DNA of 64,000 nt, taken from contig OZ271919.1 of the NCBI GenBank assembly GCA_965602035.1, positions 2,480,001 through 2,544,000 of the forward strand, in the 5' to 3' direction. Below are positions 51,360 through 60,021 of this stretch, in pieces; positions within the stretch are counted from its first letter, which is position 1; every line of letters begins with the position of its first letter. Below the pieces are notes generated by a model. It searched no databases, was not told where the DNA came from, and was given only the letters and a program-made list of their open reading frames with translations. This stretch comes from Natronospirillum sp965602035 (GTDB taxonomy: Bacteria > Pseudomonadota > Gammaproteobacteria > Pseudomonadales > Natronospirillaceae). Made by a program: the position numbers and the translations under genes.

Positions 51360-52274
51360 ATGCGAGCGATGTCCGAAAAGAACCTTGCGGGTGAAGCGGC
51401 GGGTTTCCGCTCTCCGCTGGCGGCGGACTCCCTTTCCACCGGCTATGGGGATGTCCGAATCATCGAGTCGCTGGATTTTTCGGTAATGCCTGGTGAGATC
51501 ACGGTCCTGGTTGGAGCGAACGGCAGCGGCAAGTCCACACTGTTAAAGACCCTGGCCCGGGTATTGCCGGCGCAGTCGGGCCAGGTACTGCTGGACGGGA
51601 AGGCCATTCACCGCCAGCCGACCAAACAGGTGGCACAGCGCCTCGGGTTGTTGCCGCAGGGCCCGGTGGCACCGGAGGGGCTCACCGTTCGTGAGCTGGT
51701 TGGCCAGGGTCGGTTCCCGCACCAGAGTCTGCTGCGCCAGTGGCGCAGCGCGGACGAGGCAGCGGTGCAGCGCGCCATGGCCGAAGCCGATGTGGCCGAA
51801 TTTGCGGACCGGCCGGTAGATTCTCTGTCCGGTGGCCAGCGTCAGCGCTGCTGGATCGCCATGGTCCTGGCTCAGGAAACCGACCTGATTCTGCTCGATG
51901 AGCCAACGACGTTTCTCGACCTGAAAGTGCAGGTGGATGTCATGAACCTGCTGGTTCGTCTGACGCACCAGCGGGGTTGCACCCTGGTGGTGGTATTGCA
52001 CGAGCTCAACCTGGCCGCTGCCTATGCAGACCGGCTCGTTATGATGCGCGAGGGTGAAATTGCAGCCGACGGCCCTCCGGAGCAGGTCTTTACGCCGGAT
52101 AACCTGCACGACGTGTTTCACCTTCAGGCGAATGTGATAAGAGATCCGCACAGCGGTACACTGATGTGTGTGCCGCAAAAACCTGCACTGGAGAAATCCT
52201 CCGGGCTTCCGGTTGCAGGTCATCCAAGCCAATCTGACGGAGCATTGAGTGGCCGACACGATATACTGCAGTGA
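51360..52274 (+). CDS. Siderophore ABC transporter ATPase (FecE-like)
   Basis: Energises iron-siderophore uptake. Walker A GANGSGKST, Q-loop LLPQGPV, signature LSGGQRQRCWIA, Walker B LILLDEPT and H-loop VVVLHELN are present. About 304 residues including a 30-residue C-terminal tail. ATGs at 51360 and 51369 are both possible. Its permease and binding-protein genes lie 2-6 kb away on the other strand. Confidence 0.9.
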   Translation: MRAMSEKNLAGEAAGFRSPLAADSLSTGYGDVRIIESLDFSVMPGEITVLVGANGSGKSTLLKTLARVLPAQSGQVLLDGKAIHRQPTKQVAQRLGLLPQGPVAPEGLTVRELVGQGRFPHQSLLRQWRSADEAAVQRAMAEADVAEFADRPVDSLSGGQRQRCWIAMVLAQETDLILLDEPTTFLDLKVQVDVMNLLVRLTHQRGCTLVVVLHELNLAAAYADRLVMMREGEIAADGPPEQVFTPDNLHDVFHLQANVIRDPHSGTLMCVPQKPALEKSSGLPVAGHPSQSDGALSGRHDILQ

Positions 52275-53193
52275 AGTCAGCAGAAACCTGGGCGAGCCCG
52301 CCGCCGGTGTCGGTGCTCATGCATCAAACAACCTGTTGATCAGTTGGCCCATCGGGAAATGGACGGCAAACCTTCGTCGTGCAAAAGACATGACCGCGAA
52401 GGAACTTGAGTGGGTGGAAGCCACTGTCAGGAACGGTTGGCGTATCAATCTCATGGATCGACCGCGCCGCAAGACGGGCGAACACCTTGTTTATCAGTTC
52501 CCGCAGGGTCGTGCCTACCGTGTACCGCGTCCCGACATGGCCGCATTTCTGCAAGCGTTTAATGAACAAGGGCATGAGGCTGTTTGCCGGTGGCACGATG
52601 GTAAGGCCCCTGACCGGGTACTGCTGTGTTGCACGCACGGCCGAAAAGACAAGTGCTGCGCCCGGTTCGGCAATGCGGCCTACCTGGCGCTGCAACGGAC
52701 TCAACGGGAAACCGGGTTGCCGGTCGAGGTCTGGCGTTGCACGCATCTTGGAGGGTGTCGGCTCAGTGGTAGCGCGATCGTTTTTCCGCAGCGGCACAAA
52801 TACGGGCGCCTGTCGCCGGATTCGGCCGCGGGCTTGTTGGCGGCTGCCAGTGAGGGGCGCCCCTGGGCGCCGGGCTTTCGTGGGAGCTCTGATTTGCAGC
52901 CGGCGGAGCAATGTGCGGAGGTTGCCGCACTGCAATGGTTGGAAGATCGGGGTATCCGGGCGGCTGTAACGGTCAACCCTCAGCAGGAGGCAGGATCCGG
53001 TGTTTCAGTAAGCGTTGAGTGGGATGGGCGATCAGTTGCGGGCAGGGGCCACCTTACAGTGGAGTGTCGGCCTGTCGCCATTACCCGATTCAGTACGTGC
53101 GCAGATATACCCGACGGTCCGGTGCCTGGCCAGTACTGGCAGCCTGTTTCAATCACTGTGGCAGGCGAGTCGGGGGCAAACACAACAGGTTGA
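52249..53193 (+). CDS. Sucrase/ferredoxin-like (thioredoxin-fold 2Fe-2S) protein
   Basis: 314 residues of the Suc_Fer-like family (PF06999): CCTHGRKDKCCARFGNAAY and VWRCTHLGGCRLSGSAIVFP, whose Cys and His residues likely bind a 2Fe-2S cluster. GTG start overlapping the ATPase gene by 26 bp, so co-transcribed. It may reduce the imported ferric siderophore; inferred from context. Confidence 0.82.
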   Translation: MADTIYCSEVSRNLGEPAAGVGAHASNNLLISWPIGKWTANLRRAKDMTAKELEWVEATVRNGWRINLMDRPRRKTGEHLVYQFPQGRAYRVPRPDMAAFLQAFNEQGHEAVCRWHDGKAPDRVLLCCTHGRKDKCCARFGNAAYLALQRTQRETGLPVEVWRCTHLGGCRLSGSAIVFPQRHKYGRLSPDSAAGLLAAASEGRPWAPGFRGSSDLQPAEQCAEVAALQWLEDRGIRAAVTVNPQQEAGSGVSVSVEWDGRSVAGRGHLTVECRPVAITRFSTCADIPDGPVPGQYWQPVSITVAGESGANTTG

Positions 53194-53194
53194 G

Positions 53195-53506
53195 TCAGGC
53201 TTTATCTCGATGACGACCGGGCTGTCGTATGTGGAATTTGACAAGACCAATCAGATGTTTCGCTGAGACCTGTCCGATGTCTTCCGTTGAGGTGCTGGCC
53301 AGCTTGTTGTCGCCGGAGAGCATTAATTGTCCCTGGTCAGTGACTTGATTGACACGTTTGATGATACGGCCCAGCCGCGGATGATTGACTACCACCACCT
53401 GGCCGATTTTTATTCGGGATGCCGAAGCGCTCCAGGTAATAACGTAATCACCGGGGAGCAGAGACGGGGACATACTGTCCCCGTCGACACGGTATAGACC
53501 GATCAT
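53195..53506 (-). CDS. sodX: Ni-SOD maturation protease (SodX-like)
   Basis: 103-residue S24/S26-type peptidase with the Ser motif GDSMSPSLLPGDYV (Ser near 11) and Lys motif GRIIKRV (Lys near 50). Directly coupled to the Ni-SOD gene (4-bp overlap). Such peptidases remove the propeptide so that the new N-terminal His can bind nickel. Confidence 0.88.
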   Translation of the reverse strand: MIGLYRVDGDSMSPSLLPGDYVITWSASASRIKIGQVVVVNHPRLGRIIKRVNQVTDQGQLMLSGDNKLASTSTEDIGQVSAKHLIGLVKFHIRQPGRHRDKA

Positions 53507-54000
53507 CCTACTTTCGGGTAGACCAGTGTCTCGCTTGGTGGGTAGGGGCAGGTAGCCTTGAACGTCTCAACCTGCTTGGTTGTCCAGAACGCTTCTGTGA
53601 ACTCATTGATCAGAGACAGCAGCTTTTCGCCTTTGTCACGCTCGATACCCTGCTTGCAGGCTGAACCGGCCAGCATAATGTTGTGCACCAGGCTGCTGAT
53701 GTCCGGGTACTGGTCGAACTGGGGTTGCTTGATGTAGTCACCCCAGATGACCCGAACTTCATGCTTGGCTTTCTCCGCATGAGTTTCTTTCTCCTGAACG
53801 AGTCGGCTCAGTTGCGCCTGTTCTGCCAGACTCAGATTCTTGCCATCCAGTTCGGCAATAAGGTCCATGAATCGAATGACACTCAGAGCTGCCAGTTGTG
53901 CTGAGATCGGATCGTAGATCTTGCAGGGAATATCACAGTGAGCTGAAGCGGACGGTACATGCGCCCATTTGTCATACATTGATACCAGTGTGTGAAGCAT
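53503..54000 (-). CDS. sodN: Nickel superoxide dismutase
   Basis: 165-residue precursor. The nickel hook HCDIPC-x-x-Y starts at residue 21 after a 20-residue propeptide ending in SASA; His, the two Cys and the main-chain amides bind Ni. Position 7 of the hook is Lys instead of the Gly I recall in the Streptomyces enzyme. AGGAGA precedes the ATG at 54000; the frame open to 54030 is less likely. Operon with sodX. Confidence 0.95.
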   Translation of the reverse strand: MLHTLVSMYDKWAHVPSASAHCDIPCKIYDPISAQLAALSVIRFMDLIAELDGKNLSLAEQAQLSRLVQEKETHAEKAKHEVRVIWGDYIKQPQFDQYPDISSLVHNIMLAGSACKQGIERDKGEKLLSLINEFTEAFWTTKQVETFKATCPYPPSETLVYPKVG

Positions 54001-54240
54001 TACCAGTTCTCCTGTTTTCCTTACTTTCATTGGGTCGCAGCGTCTGCGATAAGCTCAGATACCGTCAAACATGGCGGCGCTGATACTGAAACACAAGGGG
54101 GAGCGCTTGATTGATGCCCATTCCCTGAGGATACACACTCCCCCCTGACCTGTTTATGGTAGCAGAGTATCGCACCGGTTGGTGGATATGGCGGCTATTC
54201 ATTTGCCCTATCGGCCGAATAGTCACACGGCGAAAAGAAA

Positions 54241-55275
54241 CTATACCCGCCGATAGAGCAACCATATGAAAAATGGCGCCCCGACGGCCGATACAAATAT
54301 GCCGGCCGGCAGGTCCTGTGGCAGAAAGGCGGTGCGCCCGATAAGATCCGCCATCAGCACGATGACACCGCCCAGTATTGCTGCGCCCGGCAGCACGGCC
54401 ATCAACGAACGGCCACAGACGCGTCGAGCCAGATGTGGTGCAATCAGCCCGACGAACGCAATACCTCCGGCAAAGGCCACGGCAGAACCTGCCAGCCCGA
54501 CGCTGCAGGCAAGCAGTATCGTCCGGTAGCGCCCGACCGCCAGCCCGAGCCCCACCGACTGCTCATCGTTGAAGGCCAGCAGGGTCAATGGTCGCACCAA
54601 CAGCAGCGTGAGCGGGAGCAGCGTGAGGATCCAGGGCAGCAGCCCGAGCACGTCCTGCCATTCCGCACCGTAGAGACTCCCTGTCAACCAGATGTAGGAG
54701 CGAACCGTCGTGCTGAGTGGGCTCATGACCAGGACCAGCGTAGTGACGGCTTTGAGTGCTGCCGCGAGAGCAATACCGAGCAATACCATGCGGATCGGGA
54801 CTATGCCGTTCTGCCAGGCCAGCCCGACAATCAGCAAGGCGGTGATCATCGCACTGGCGATCGCGATGGGCGGTAACCAGTCGAGGCTTACGGTTCCGGC
54901 CAGCCAGGCCAGAAACAGAACCGCGCCCACCGCGGCCCCGTCACTGATGCCGATGATGTCCGGTGACGCCAGTGGATTGCGCACCAGGTGTTGGAGAATG
55001 GCACCCGCGGCGCCCAACCCGGCACCCACCATCAGTGCCAGCACGGCGCGCGGAAGCCTGAGCGCCTGCACCACGAATACATGCTGGCTTGTCTCCGGCC
55101 ATACGATCGCCCGCAGGACATCAACGGGCGAAATCAGCGTGCTCCCAACGCAGAGGTACAGTACAACCCCGAACAGCGCCAGTGCCACCACCAGGCACAA
55201 CCGGGCCGCCGTGCCCTGGTACAGAGCGCCGGGTAACAACAGAGCCACAAACCGGTTCCGTATCGCCTCGCTCAC
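54241..55275 (-). CDS. FecCD-family siderophore permease 2
   Basis: 344-residue permease with about ten membrane segments. Family blocks: RLPRAVLALMVGAGLGAAGAILQ near the first third, GIAFVGLIAPHLARR and the end PAGIFVSAVGAPFFIWLLYR. GTG at 55275 overlaps the stop of the first permease (GTGA); the longer frame to 55440 lies inside that gene. Last gene of the binding protein-permease operon. Confidence 0.92.
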   Translation of the reverse strand: MSEAIRNRFVALLLPGALYQGTAARLCLVVALALFGVVLYLCVGSTLISPVDVLRAIVWPETSQHVFVVQALRLPRAVLALMVGAGLGAAGAILQHLVRNPLASPDIIGISDGAAVGAVLFLAWLAGTVSLDWLPPIAIASAMITALLIVGLAWQNGIVPIRMVLLGIALAAALKAVTTLVLVMSPLSTTVRSYIWLTGSLYGAEWQDVLGLLPWILTLLPLTLLLVRPLTLLAFNDEQSVGLGLAVGRYRTILLACSVGLAGSAVAFAGGIAFVGLIAPHLARRVCGRSLMAVLPGAAILGGVIVLMADLIGRTAFLPQDLPAGIFVSAVGAPFFIWLLYRRV

Positions 55276-56276
55276 AACGAAAGACTCCGCTTGCGAACCA
55301 CATGAATGAAGAACGGCGCACCGATCAGGGCGGTAAGCGCTCCCACCGGCACTTCCTGCGGGGGCACAATAAAACGTGAGGCGGTGTCCGCGACCAGCAG
55401 CAGTGTGGCGCCAAGCATCGCTGAGGCCGGCAGCACCCATCGGTGGTCACGGCCGAACAGGCTTCGTGCCATGTGCGGAATCACCAGTCCGATAAACCCG
55501 ATCATACCCGCCAGTGCTACTGAACCGCCCGCCAGTACAACGACGATAAGGCCCGCCAGGATGCGCGTGCGCAACAGGTTCTGCCCCAGCCCGCGGGCCA
55601 CATCGTCATCCAGCATCAGAAGATTGATCGGCCGTACCATCAGTGCCGTAAGGGCGATGGCCGCGGCATAGACCGGCAGGAAGGGTTGTGTACTGGCGAT
55701 GGAGCGCCCGGCAACAGAGCCGCCAAGCCAGTAGAGAATGCCTTCCAGGCTTTCCCGGTTCATGATCAGGAGTGCCTGGGTGAGGGCCACGAAGAGCGCG
55801 CTGATCGCCGCACCTGCAAGCACGATGCGCACGGGCGACAGGCCGCCCCGCCCTTTCAGGCCGATCAGGTAGACCAGAGAGCCGGCCACTGCCGAACCGA
55901 AAAATGCGATCCAGATATAATGCTCGATGCGCGTGAGGGAGAAAAAGGTGAACGCCAGTGCCACAAAAAATACGGCACCGGCGTTGACTCCGAACAGTTC
56001 CGGGGCGGCCAGCGCATTGCGCGACATGGCCTGCATGAGCGCGCCGGCAATGCCGAGGCTGGTACCCACCAGCAAGGCAAGCACCACGCGATTCAGCCGG
56101 TTGGCCTGAACAATGATGTGTTCGACGACAGTGTCATCATAGGCGATCAGCGCCTCGATAACGGTCTCGAACGGCATGCGCGTCTGGCCCCACGCCAGGC
56201 TGGCCAGCGCGGCTAGCGCTGCAACCAGGAGCAGGGCGAGCAGGCCTGCGGAACGCAGGCCAGTCGAACTCAGCAT
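55272..56276 (-). CDS. FecCD-family siderophore permease 1
   Basis: 334 residues, ten membrane segments, with RLNRVVLALLVGTSLGIAGALMQ, GMIGFIGLVIPHMAR and VGALTALIGAPFFIHVVRK. Forms a heterodimer with permease 2. Starts six bases after the binding-protein gene. Confidence 0.93.
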   Translation of the reverse strand: MLSSTGLRSAGLLALLLVAALAALASLAWGQTRMPFETVIEALIAYDDTVVEHIIVQANRLNRVVLALLVGTSLGIAGALMQAMSRNALAAPELFGVNAGAVFFVALAFTFFSLTRIEHYIWIAFFGSAVAGSLVYLIGLKGRGGLSPVRIVLAGAAISALFVALTQALLIMNRESLEGILYWLGGSVAGRSIASTQPFLPVYAAAIALTALMVRPINLLMLDDDVARGLGQNLLRTRILAGLIVVVLAGGSVALAGMIGFIGLVIPHMARSLFGRDHRWVLPASAMLGATLLLVADTASRFIVPPQEVPVGALTALIGAPFFIHVVRKRSLSL

Positions 56277-56282
56277 GAACGA

Positions 56283-57197
56283 TTATTCCAGCCCGTAATG
56301 CTCGAAAACGCTGTCGACCATTCGTTCTGCTGCGATCGGACCACCGCCCATATTCCAGTCCACCTGGTTCACGCGATACACCTGGTCATTCTGCACGGCA
56401 TCCAGAGTGTTCCAGAGCGGATGTGAGGTCCACTCTTCATAGTTCTGCATGACGGTCTCATCGGACTCCGTCATGAAGATGAAGAAAACATCCGCATTCA
56501 TGCTGGGAATGCTTTCCTTGCTGGTCAGTCGAACCCCCCATTTATCTTCGCGATGGCCTTCGGGCCGCTCAAAGCCGAGTTCATTCAGTATCTGGCCGGC
56601 AAAGCTGGTGTAGTAGATACGCGCGTGGTCATTTCGGAAGTTCAGCAGTGCCACTTCCTGCGGCCAGTCGATATCGTCGAGCTGTCGAACTTCGCGCTGA
56701 AATTCATCAATCCGGGCATTCCAGTCGTTATACCAGGCCTCTGCCTGTGCTTCCCGGCCGGTCGCTTTCGCGATCATGTCCAGCGTGTCCTTGAACGCGA
56801 AAACTGTTTCGTGAGTGACGGTCGGTGCGATCTGGGATAACTGGTTGTAAACGGCCTCGTGGCGAAGTTCAGAGGCGACGATCAGATCCGGGTTCAGTGC
56901 CGCGATTTCCTCGAGGTTCGGCTGGGTCTCGAGCCCGACATGCGGAACCCCTGCAAGGTCATCACGCAGGTAGTGGTACATGGGCTGTTCGACCCAGGAA
57001 TCTACAACCCCGGCAGGTTCGATGCCCAGTGCTACCGCCGCATCCGTGGCACCCTGATACAGGGTGACCACCCGCTCGGGCGTGCCCTCGATAGTGGTCG
57101 TGCCCATGGCATGGTCAATAACTGTTTCCTGGCCCTGTGCCGCGCCGACAACAGAGAATAGGGTGACGGCGGCGGCCAGTGATTTCAGACGTGGCAT
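56283..57197 (-). CDS. Periplasmic iron-siderophore-binding protein (FecB-like)
   Basis: 304 residues with signal peptide (SLAAAVTLFSVVGAAQGQ, cleavage near residue 22) and a class III binding-protein fold: PERVVTLYQGATDAAVALGIEP, LNPDLIVASELRHEAVYNQLSQIAPTV. Delivers the ferri-complex to the permeases. First gene of the minus-strand operon behind Fur-box-like site 2. Likely a citrate or other carboxylate-type siderophore, but unproven. Confidence 0.92.
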   Translation of the reverse strand: MPRLKSLAAAVTLFSVVGAAQGQETVIDHAMGTTTIEGTPERVVTLYQGATDAAVALGIEPAGVVDSWVEQPMYHYLRDDLAGVPHVGLETQPNLEEIAALNPDLIVASELRHEAVYNQLSQIAPTVTHETVFAFKDTLDMIAKATGREAQAEAWYNDWNARIDEFQREVRQLDDIDWPQEVALLNFRNDHARIYYTSFAGQILNELGFERPEGHREDKWGVRLTSKESIPSMNADVFFIFMTESDETVMQNYEEWTSHPLWNTLDAVQNDQVYRVNQVDWNMGGGPIAAERMVDSVFEHYGLE

Positions 57198-57251
57198 AAC
57201 TGCTCCTGGTCGATGTCCTGATATGTATAGAGGACTGTACCAGAAGCTTTT

Positions 57252-57273
57252 AATAATGAGAATAACTATTATT
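57252..57273 (-). promoter_or_regulatory. Fur-box-like site 2
   Basis: AATAATGAGAATAACTATTATT is palindromic and close to the GATAATGATAATCATTATC Fur consensus; 55 bp before the FecB-like gene start. Confidence 0.7.
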
Positions 57274-57286
57274 TGAATTATTACTA

Positions 57287-57757
57287 CTACATGGCCTGCG
57301 TCTGCAGATAGTTCTCCAGGCCCATGTTGCCGATCATGCCGAGCTGTTGTTCGAGCCAGTGTGCATGATCTTCCTCCGTGTCCTGGAGAAGAATCAGCAG
57401 CATGTCCCGCGTGACGAAATCACGCTCCTGTTCGCACAGGGCAATCGCCTCCCGCAACTGGTCGGCCACGTCGTATTCGGTCTGAAGGTCGTTTTCGAGC
57501 ATCTGCTGAACATGGGCGCCAACACGCAATGCGCTTCGCGCCGCGATATCCGGCGTACCTTCCAGGAAAAGAATACGCTCGATCAGTTTCGTCGCATGCC
57601 CGATCTCGTCCTGACGCTCGTGGTCGATACGCTGGAACAGCCGGGTGTAGCCCCAGTTCTCATACATCTGGCTGTGCACAAAGTACTGATCGACCGATGT
57701 CAGTTCGGTAGCCAGTAAGGAATTAAGCGCTTTGATTACATTGGCCTGGCCTTGCAT
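57287..57757 (-). CDS. Bacterioferritin, ferroxidase-type subunit
   Basis: 156-residue ferritin-like protein. Diiron ligands E18, E51, H54, E94, E128 and H131 are present. The haem-ligand Met at position 52 is Ile. So it should oxidise Fe(II) but not bind haem by itself. Last gene of a bfd-bfr-bfr cluster; pairs with the neighbouring subunit that has the opposite pattern. Confidence 0.9.
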   Translation of the reverse strand: MQGQANVIKALNSLLATELTSVDQYFVHSQMYENWGYTRLFQRIDHERQDEIGHATKLIERILFLEGTPDIAARSALRVGAHVQQMLENDLQTEYDVADQLREAIALCEQERDFVTRDMLLILLQDTEEDHAHWLEQQLGMIGNMGLENYLQTQAM

Positions 57758-57778
57758 ACCACCCCCTTTTGAATGAAT

Positions 57779-58258
57779 TCAGTCGTCGCCTTCGTCTACT
57801 TTGGACTGCAGGTAGTTCTCGAGCCCCATGGCCCCGATCAGTTCCTGTTGTGTTTCTACCCAGTCGTAGTACGTTTCCTCAGCGTCCAGAACCTCTGCCA
57901 CCAGTGCACGACTGACGAAATCGCGTTGCTGCTCACAGAGCGCAATGGTATCCCGGCAGCCCTGAATGCAGTCGGCCATAAGATCCAGGTCGGCCTGCAG
58001 CATTTCCGGCGTGTTTTCACCGATCCGTAACCGACCGAGGTGTTGCAGGTTGGGCAGCCCCTCCAGGAACAGAATTCGCTCGATCAGGCTGTCGGCCTGT
58101 TTCATCGAACGAATGGATTCCTTGTAGACGGGGTGGTTGAGGCCTTCATAGCCCCAGTTCCGGAACATGCGCGCATGCAGAAAGGTTTGATTGATAACAA
58201 TCAGTTCGTTGGAAAGTACGCGATTCAGTTCGGTGGTAATGCCTTGAGCGCCCTGCAT
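57779..58258 (-). CDS. Bacterioferritin, haem-type subunit
   Basis: 159 residues. Met52 (haem ligand) is present, but ferroxidase positions are degenerate: S51, Q54, M94 and Y130. It should bind haem and take part in iron release rather than oxidation. Such alpha/beta pairs are known for other proteobacterial bacterioferritins. Lies between bfd and the ferroxidase subunit. Confidence 0.9.
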   Translation of the reverse strand: MQGAQGITTELNRVLSNELIVINQTFLHARMFRNWGYEGLNHPVYKESIRSMKQADSLIERILFLEGLPNLQHLGRLRIGENTPEMLQADLDLMADCIQGCRDTIALCEQQRDFVSRALVAEVLDAEETYYDWVETQQELIGAMGLENYLQSKVDEGDD

Positions 58259-58315
58259 CAGCTAACCCTTCACCATCATTTCAAGTGTCGGGTATTTATA
58301 GCTGACCGAGTGACG

Positions 58316-58564
58316 TTATGCCAGTGCAGCGTCGGTCGCCGTGGCTTCCGGGACAACCGCGTTTACGAAGAACGGGGCGTTTGCCGGCGGGTGTTCGATA
58401 CGAGCGCGGGCTGCGAGACGCTCTTTTGCATGGCAGGCACAGCGGCCGCACTGGGTGCCCAGCCCGAGCGACTGGCGCAGGTCGCCCATCGACTCGGCCT
58501 GACCGGTTTCGAGCGCATCGTCAACTTGTTGTTCTGTAATGCCTTTGCAGATGCAGATGTACAT
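58316..58564 (-). CDS. bfd: Bacterioferritin-associated ferredoxin
   Basis: 82 residues of the BFD family: MYICICKGITEQQVDDAL with two N-terminal Cys and CGRCACHAKE with the other pair, binding a [2Fe-2S] cluster. Reduces haem in bacterioferritin to release iron. CGGAG before the ATG at 58564 supports this start over the frame to 58735. A Fur-box-like site lies 39 bp upstream, fitting induction when iron is low. Confidence 0.93.
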   Translation of the reverse strand: MYICICKGITEQQVDDALETGQAESMGDLRQSLGLGTQCGRCACHAKERLAARARIEHPPANAPFFVNAVVPEATATDAALA

Positions 58565-58602
58565 AATGACTCCGGACGTTGATCCATGAAACGATCGTAT
58601 AC

Positions 58603-58621
58603 GAATGATAATAATTGTCAA
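58603..58621 (-). promoter_or_regulatory. Fur-box-like site 3
   Basis: GAATGATAATAATTGTCAA matches most of the Fur consensus, upstream of bfd; may also affect the two bacterioferritin genes downstream. Confidence 0.65.
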
Positions 58622-58797
58622 TAGCAACTTTATCTCGAATCCTCTCGGGTATATGTAATAAAAGTACATTTCCAAGGTAATAAAGGCCGTAGAATCGTGC
58701 TGGCATACCCATTCCTGAAAATTTATTTCGGACAAGGATGAGAAATATACGATGAGCCGTTAGAATGTGCGCAAATCACAACGAAAGGGATCGCTTC

Positions 58798-59979
58798 ATG
58801 TCTGTTATCAGAATGTCGGATCTGGATCTGGCCGGAAAAACCGTCCTCATTCGCCAGGATCTGAACGTGCCACTGGACAAGACCGGACGCATTACATCGG
58901 ATCAGCGGATCCGTGCCTCTATTCCCACCATCGAGCTGGCGCTCAGCAAGGGCGCGCGGGTTATGGTGACCTCGCACCTCGGCCGGCCTGAGGAAGGCCA
59001 GTTCGAGGAGTCGGCGTCGCTCGCGCCTGTGGCAGACCATATCGGGTCGTTGATGGGCCGGAAAGTGCCGTTGCTGCGGGACTGGATCGATGGCGTCGAT
59101 ATGGGCGAGAACGATCTGGTCATTCTCGACAATGTCCGTTTCAACAAGGGTGAGAAGAAAAACGACCCGGAACTGGCCCGCAAGATGGCGGCGCTCTGCG
59201 ATGTATTTGTCATGGATGCGTTCGGTACAGCGCATCGGGCGCAGGCGTCAACGCACGGCGTTGCTCAGTATGCACCCATTGCGGCTGCCGGCCCCCTGTT
59301 GGCAGCAGAGCTCGATGCGTTGGCGAAGGCACTGGAGCATCCGGAACGGCCGATGGTGGCCGTGGTCGGCGGTGCCAAGGTTTCCAGCAAGCTGACGGTC
59401 CTTGAGGCCCTGTCCGAGAAATGCGACGTTCTGGTGGTTGGCGGTGGTATTTCCAACACCTTTGTTGCATCTGCCGGTTACAACGTCGGCAAGTCACTGT
59501 ATGAAAAAGACCTGATTCCGGAAGCTAAACGTCTCCGCGAGAAGACGGATGTACTGTTTGCGGAAGACTGCCGGACCACTACGCTCGCCTTTGATGACTG
59601 GCATGACGACGCGCCGGTGGAAGTGAAGTCGGCCGCAGACGTACAGGACAACGAGCAGATCATCGATTATGGTCCGGAAACTATCAAACGGGCGGTCGAG
59701 GCGATCAAGCAGGCGAAGACCATTATCTGGAATGGCCCCTGTGGCGTTTTCGAGTACGAAGCGTTCGCCACGGGCACCCGGGCCATCGCCAAGGCCATCG
59801 CAGAGAGCGATGCATTCTCGATCGCCGGAGGTGGTGATACACTGGCCGCGATTGACAAATATGGCCTGGCAGACCGGATTTCCTACATCTCGACCGGTGG
59901 CGGCGCCTTCCTCGAGTTTGTAGAGGGTAAAACGCTGCCTGCTGTGGCTATTCTTGAAGAGCGCGCCAAAGACGCTTGA
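58798..59979 (+). CDS. pgk: Phosphoglycerate kinase
   Basis: Glycolytic enzyme, 393 residues. MSVIRMSDLDLAGKTVLIRQDLNVPL is the family start and fixes the ATG at 58798 (AAAGGGA upstream). TSHLGRPEEG, VVGGAKVSSK and the C-terminal GGGDTLAAI are visible. Followed by the aldolase gene in glycolytic order. Confidence 0.97.
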   Translation: MSVIRMSDLDLAGKTVLIRQDLNVPLDKTGRITSDQRIRASIPTIELALSKGARVMVTSHLGRPEEGQFEESASLAPVADHIGSLMGRKVPLLRDWIDGVDMGENDLVILDNVRFNKGEKKNDPELARKMAALCDVFVMDAFGTAHRAQASTHGVAQYAPIAAAGPLLAAELDALAKALEHPERPMVAVVGGAKVSSKLTVLEALSEKCDVLVVGGGISNTFVASAGYNVGKSLYEKDLIPEAKRLREKTDVLFAEDCRTTTLAFDDWHDDAPVEVKSAADVQDNEQIIDYGPETIKRAVEAIKQAKTIIWNGPCGVFEYEAFATGTRAIAKAIAESDAFSIAGGGDTLAAIDKYGLADRISYISTGGGAFLEFVEGKTLPAVAILEERAKDA

Positions 59980-60021
59980 GAGTAGGCATCACATCAGAAA
60001 CGAAACACAGGAACGCACCTT

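Noticed and set aside
54065..54265. Minus-strand 66-codon frame upstream of sodN
   Set aside because: Overlaps the permease end, no ribosome site, atypical composition; the 54001-54240 gap appears non-coding.
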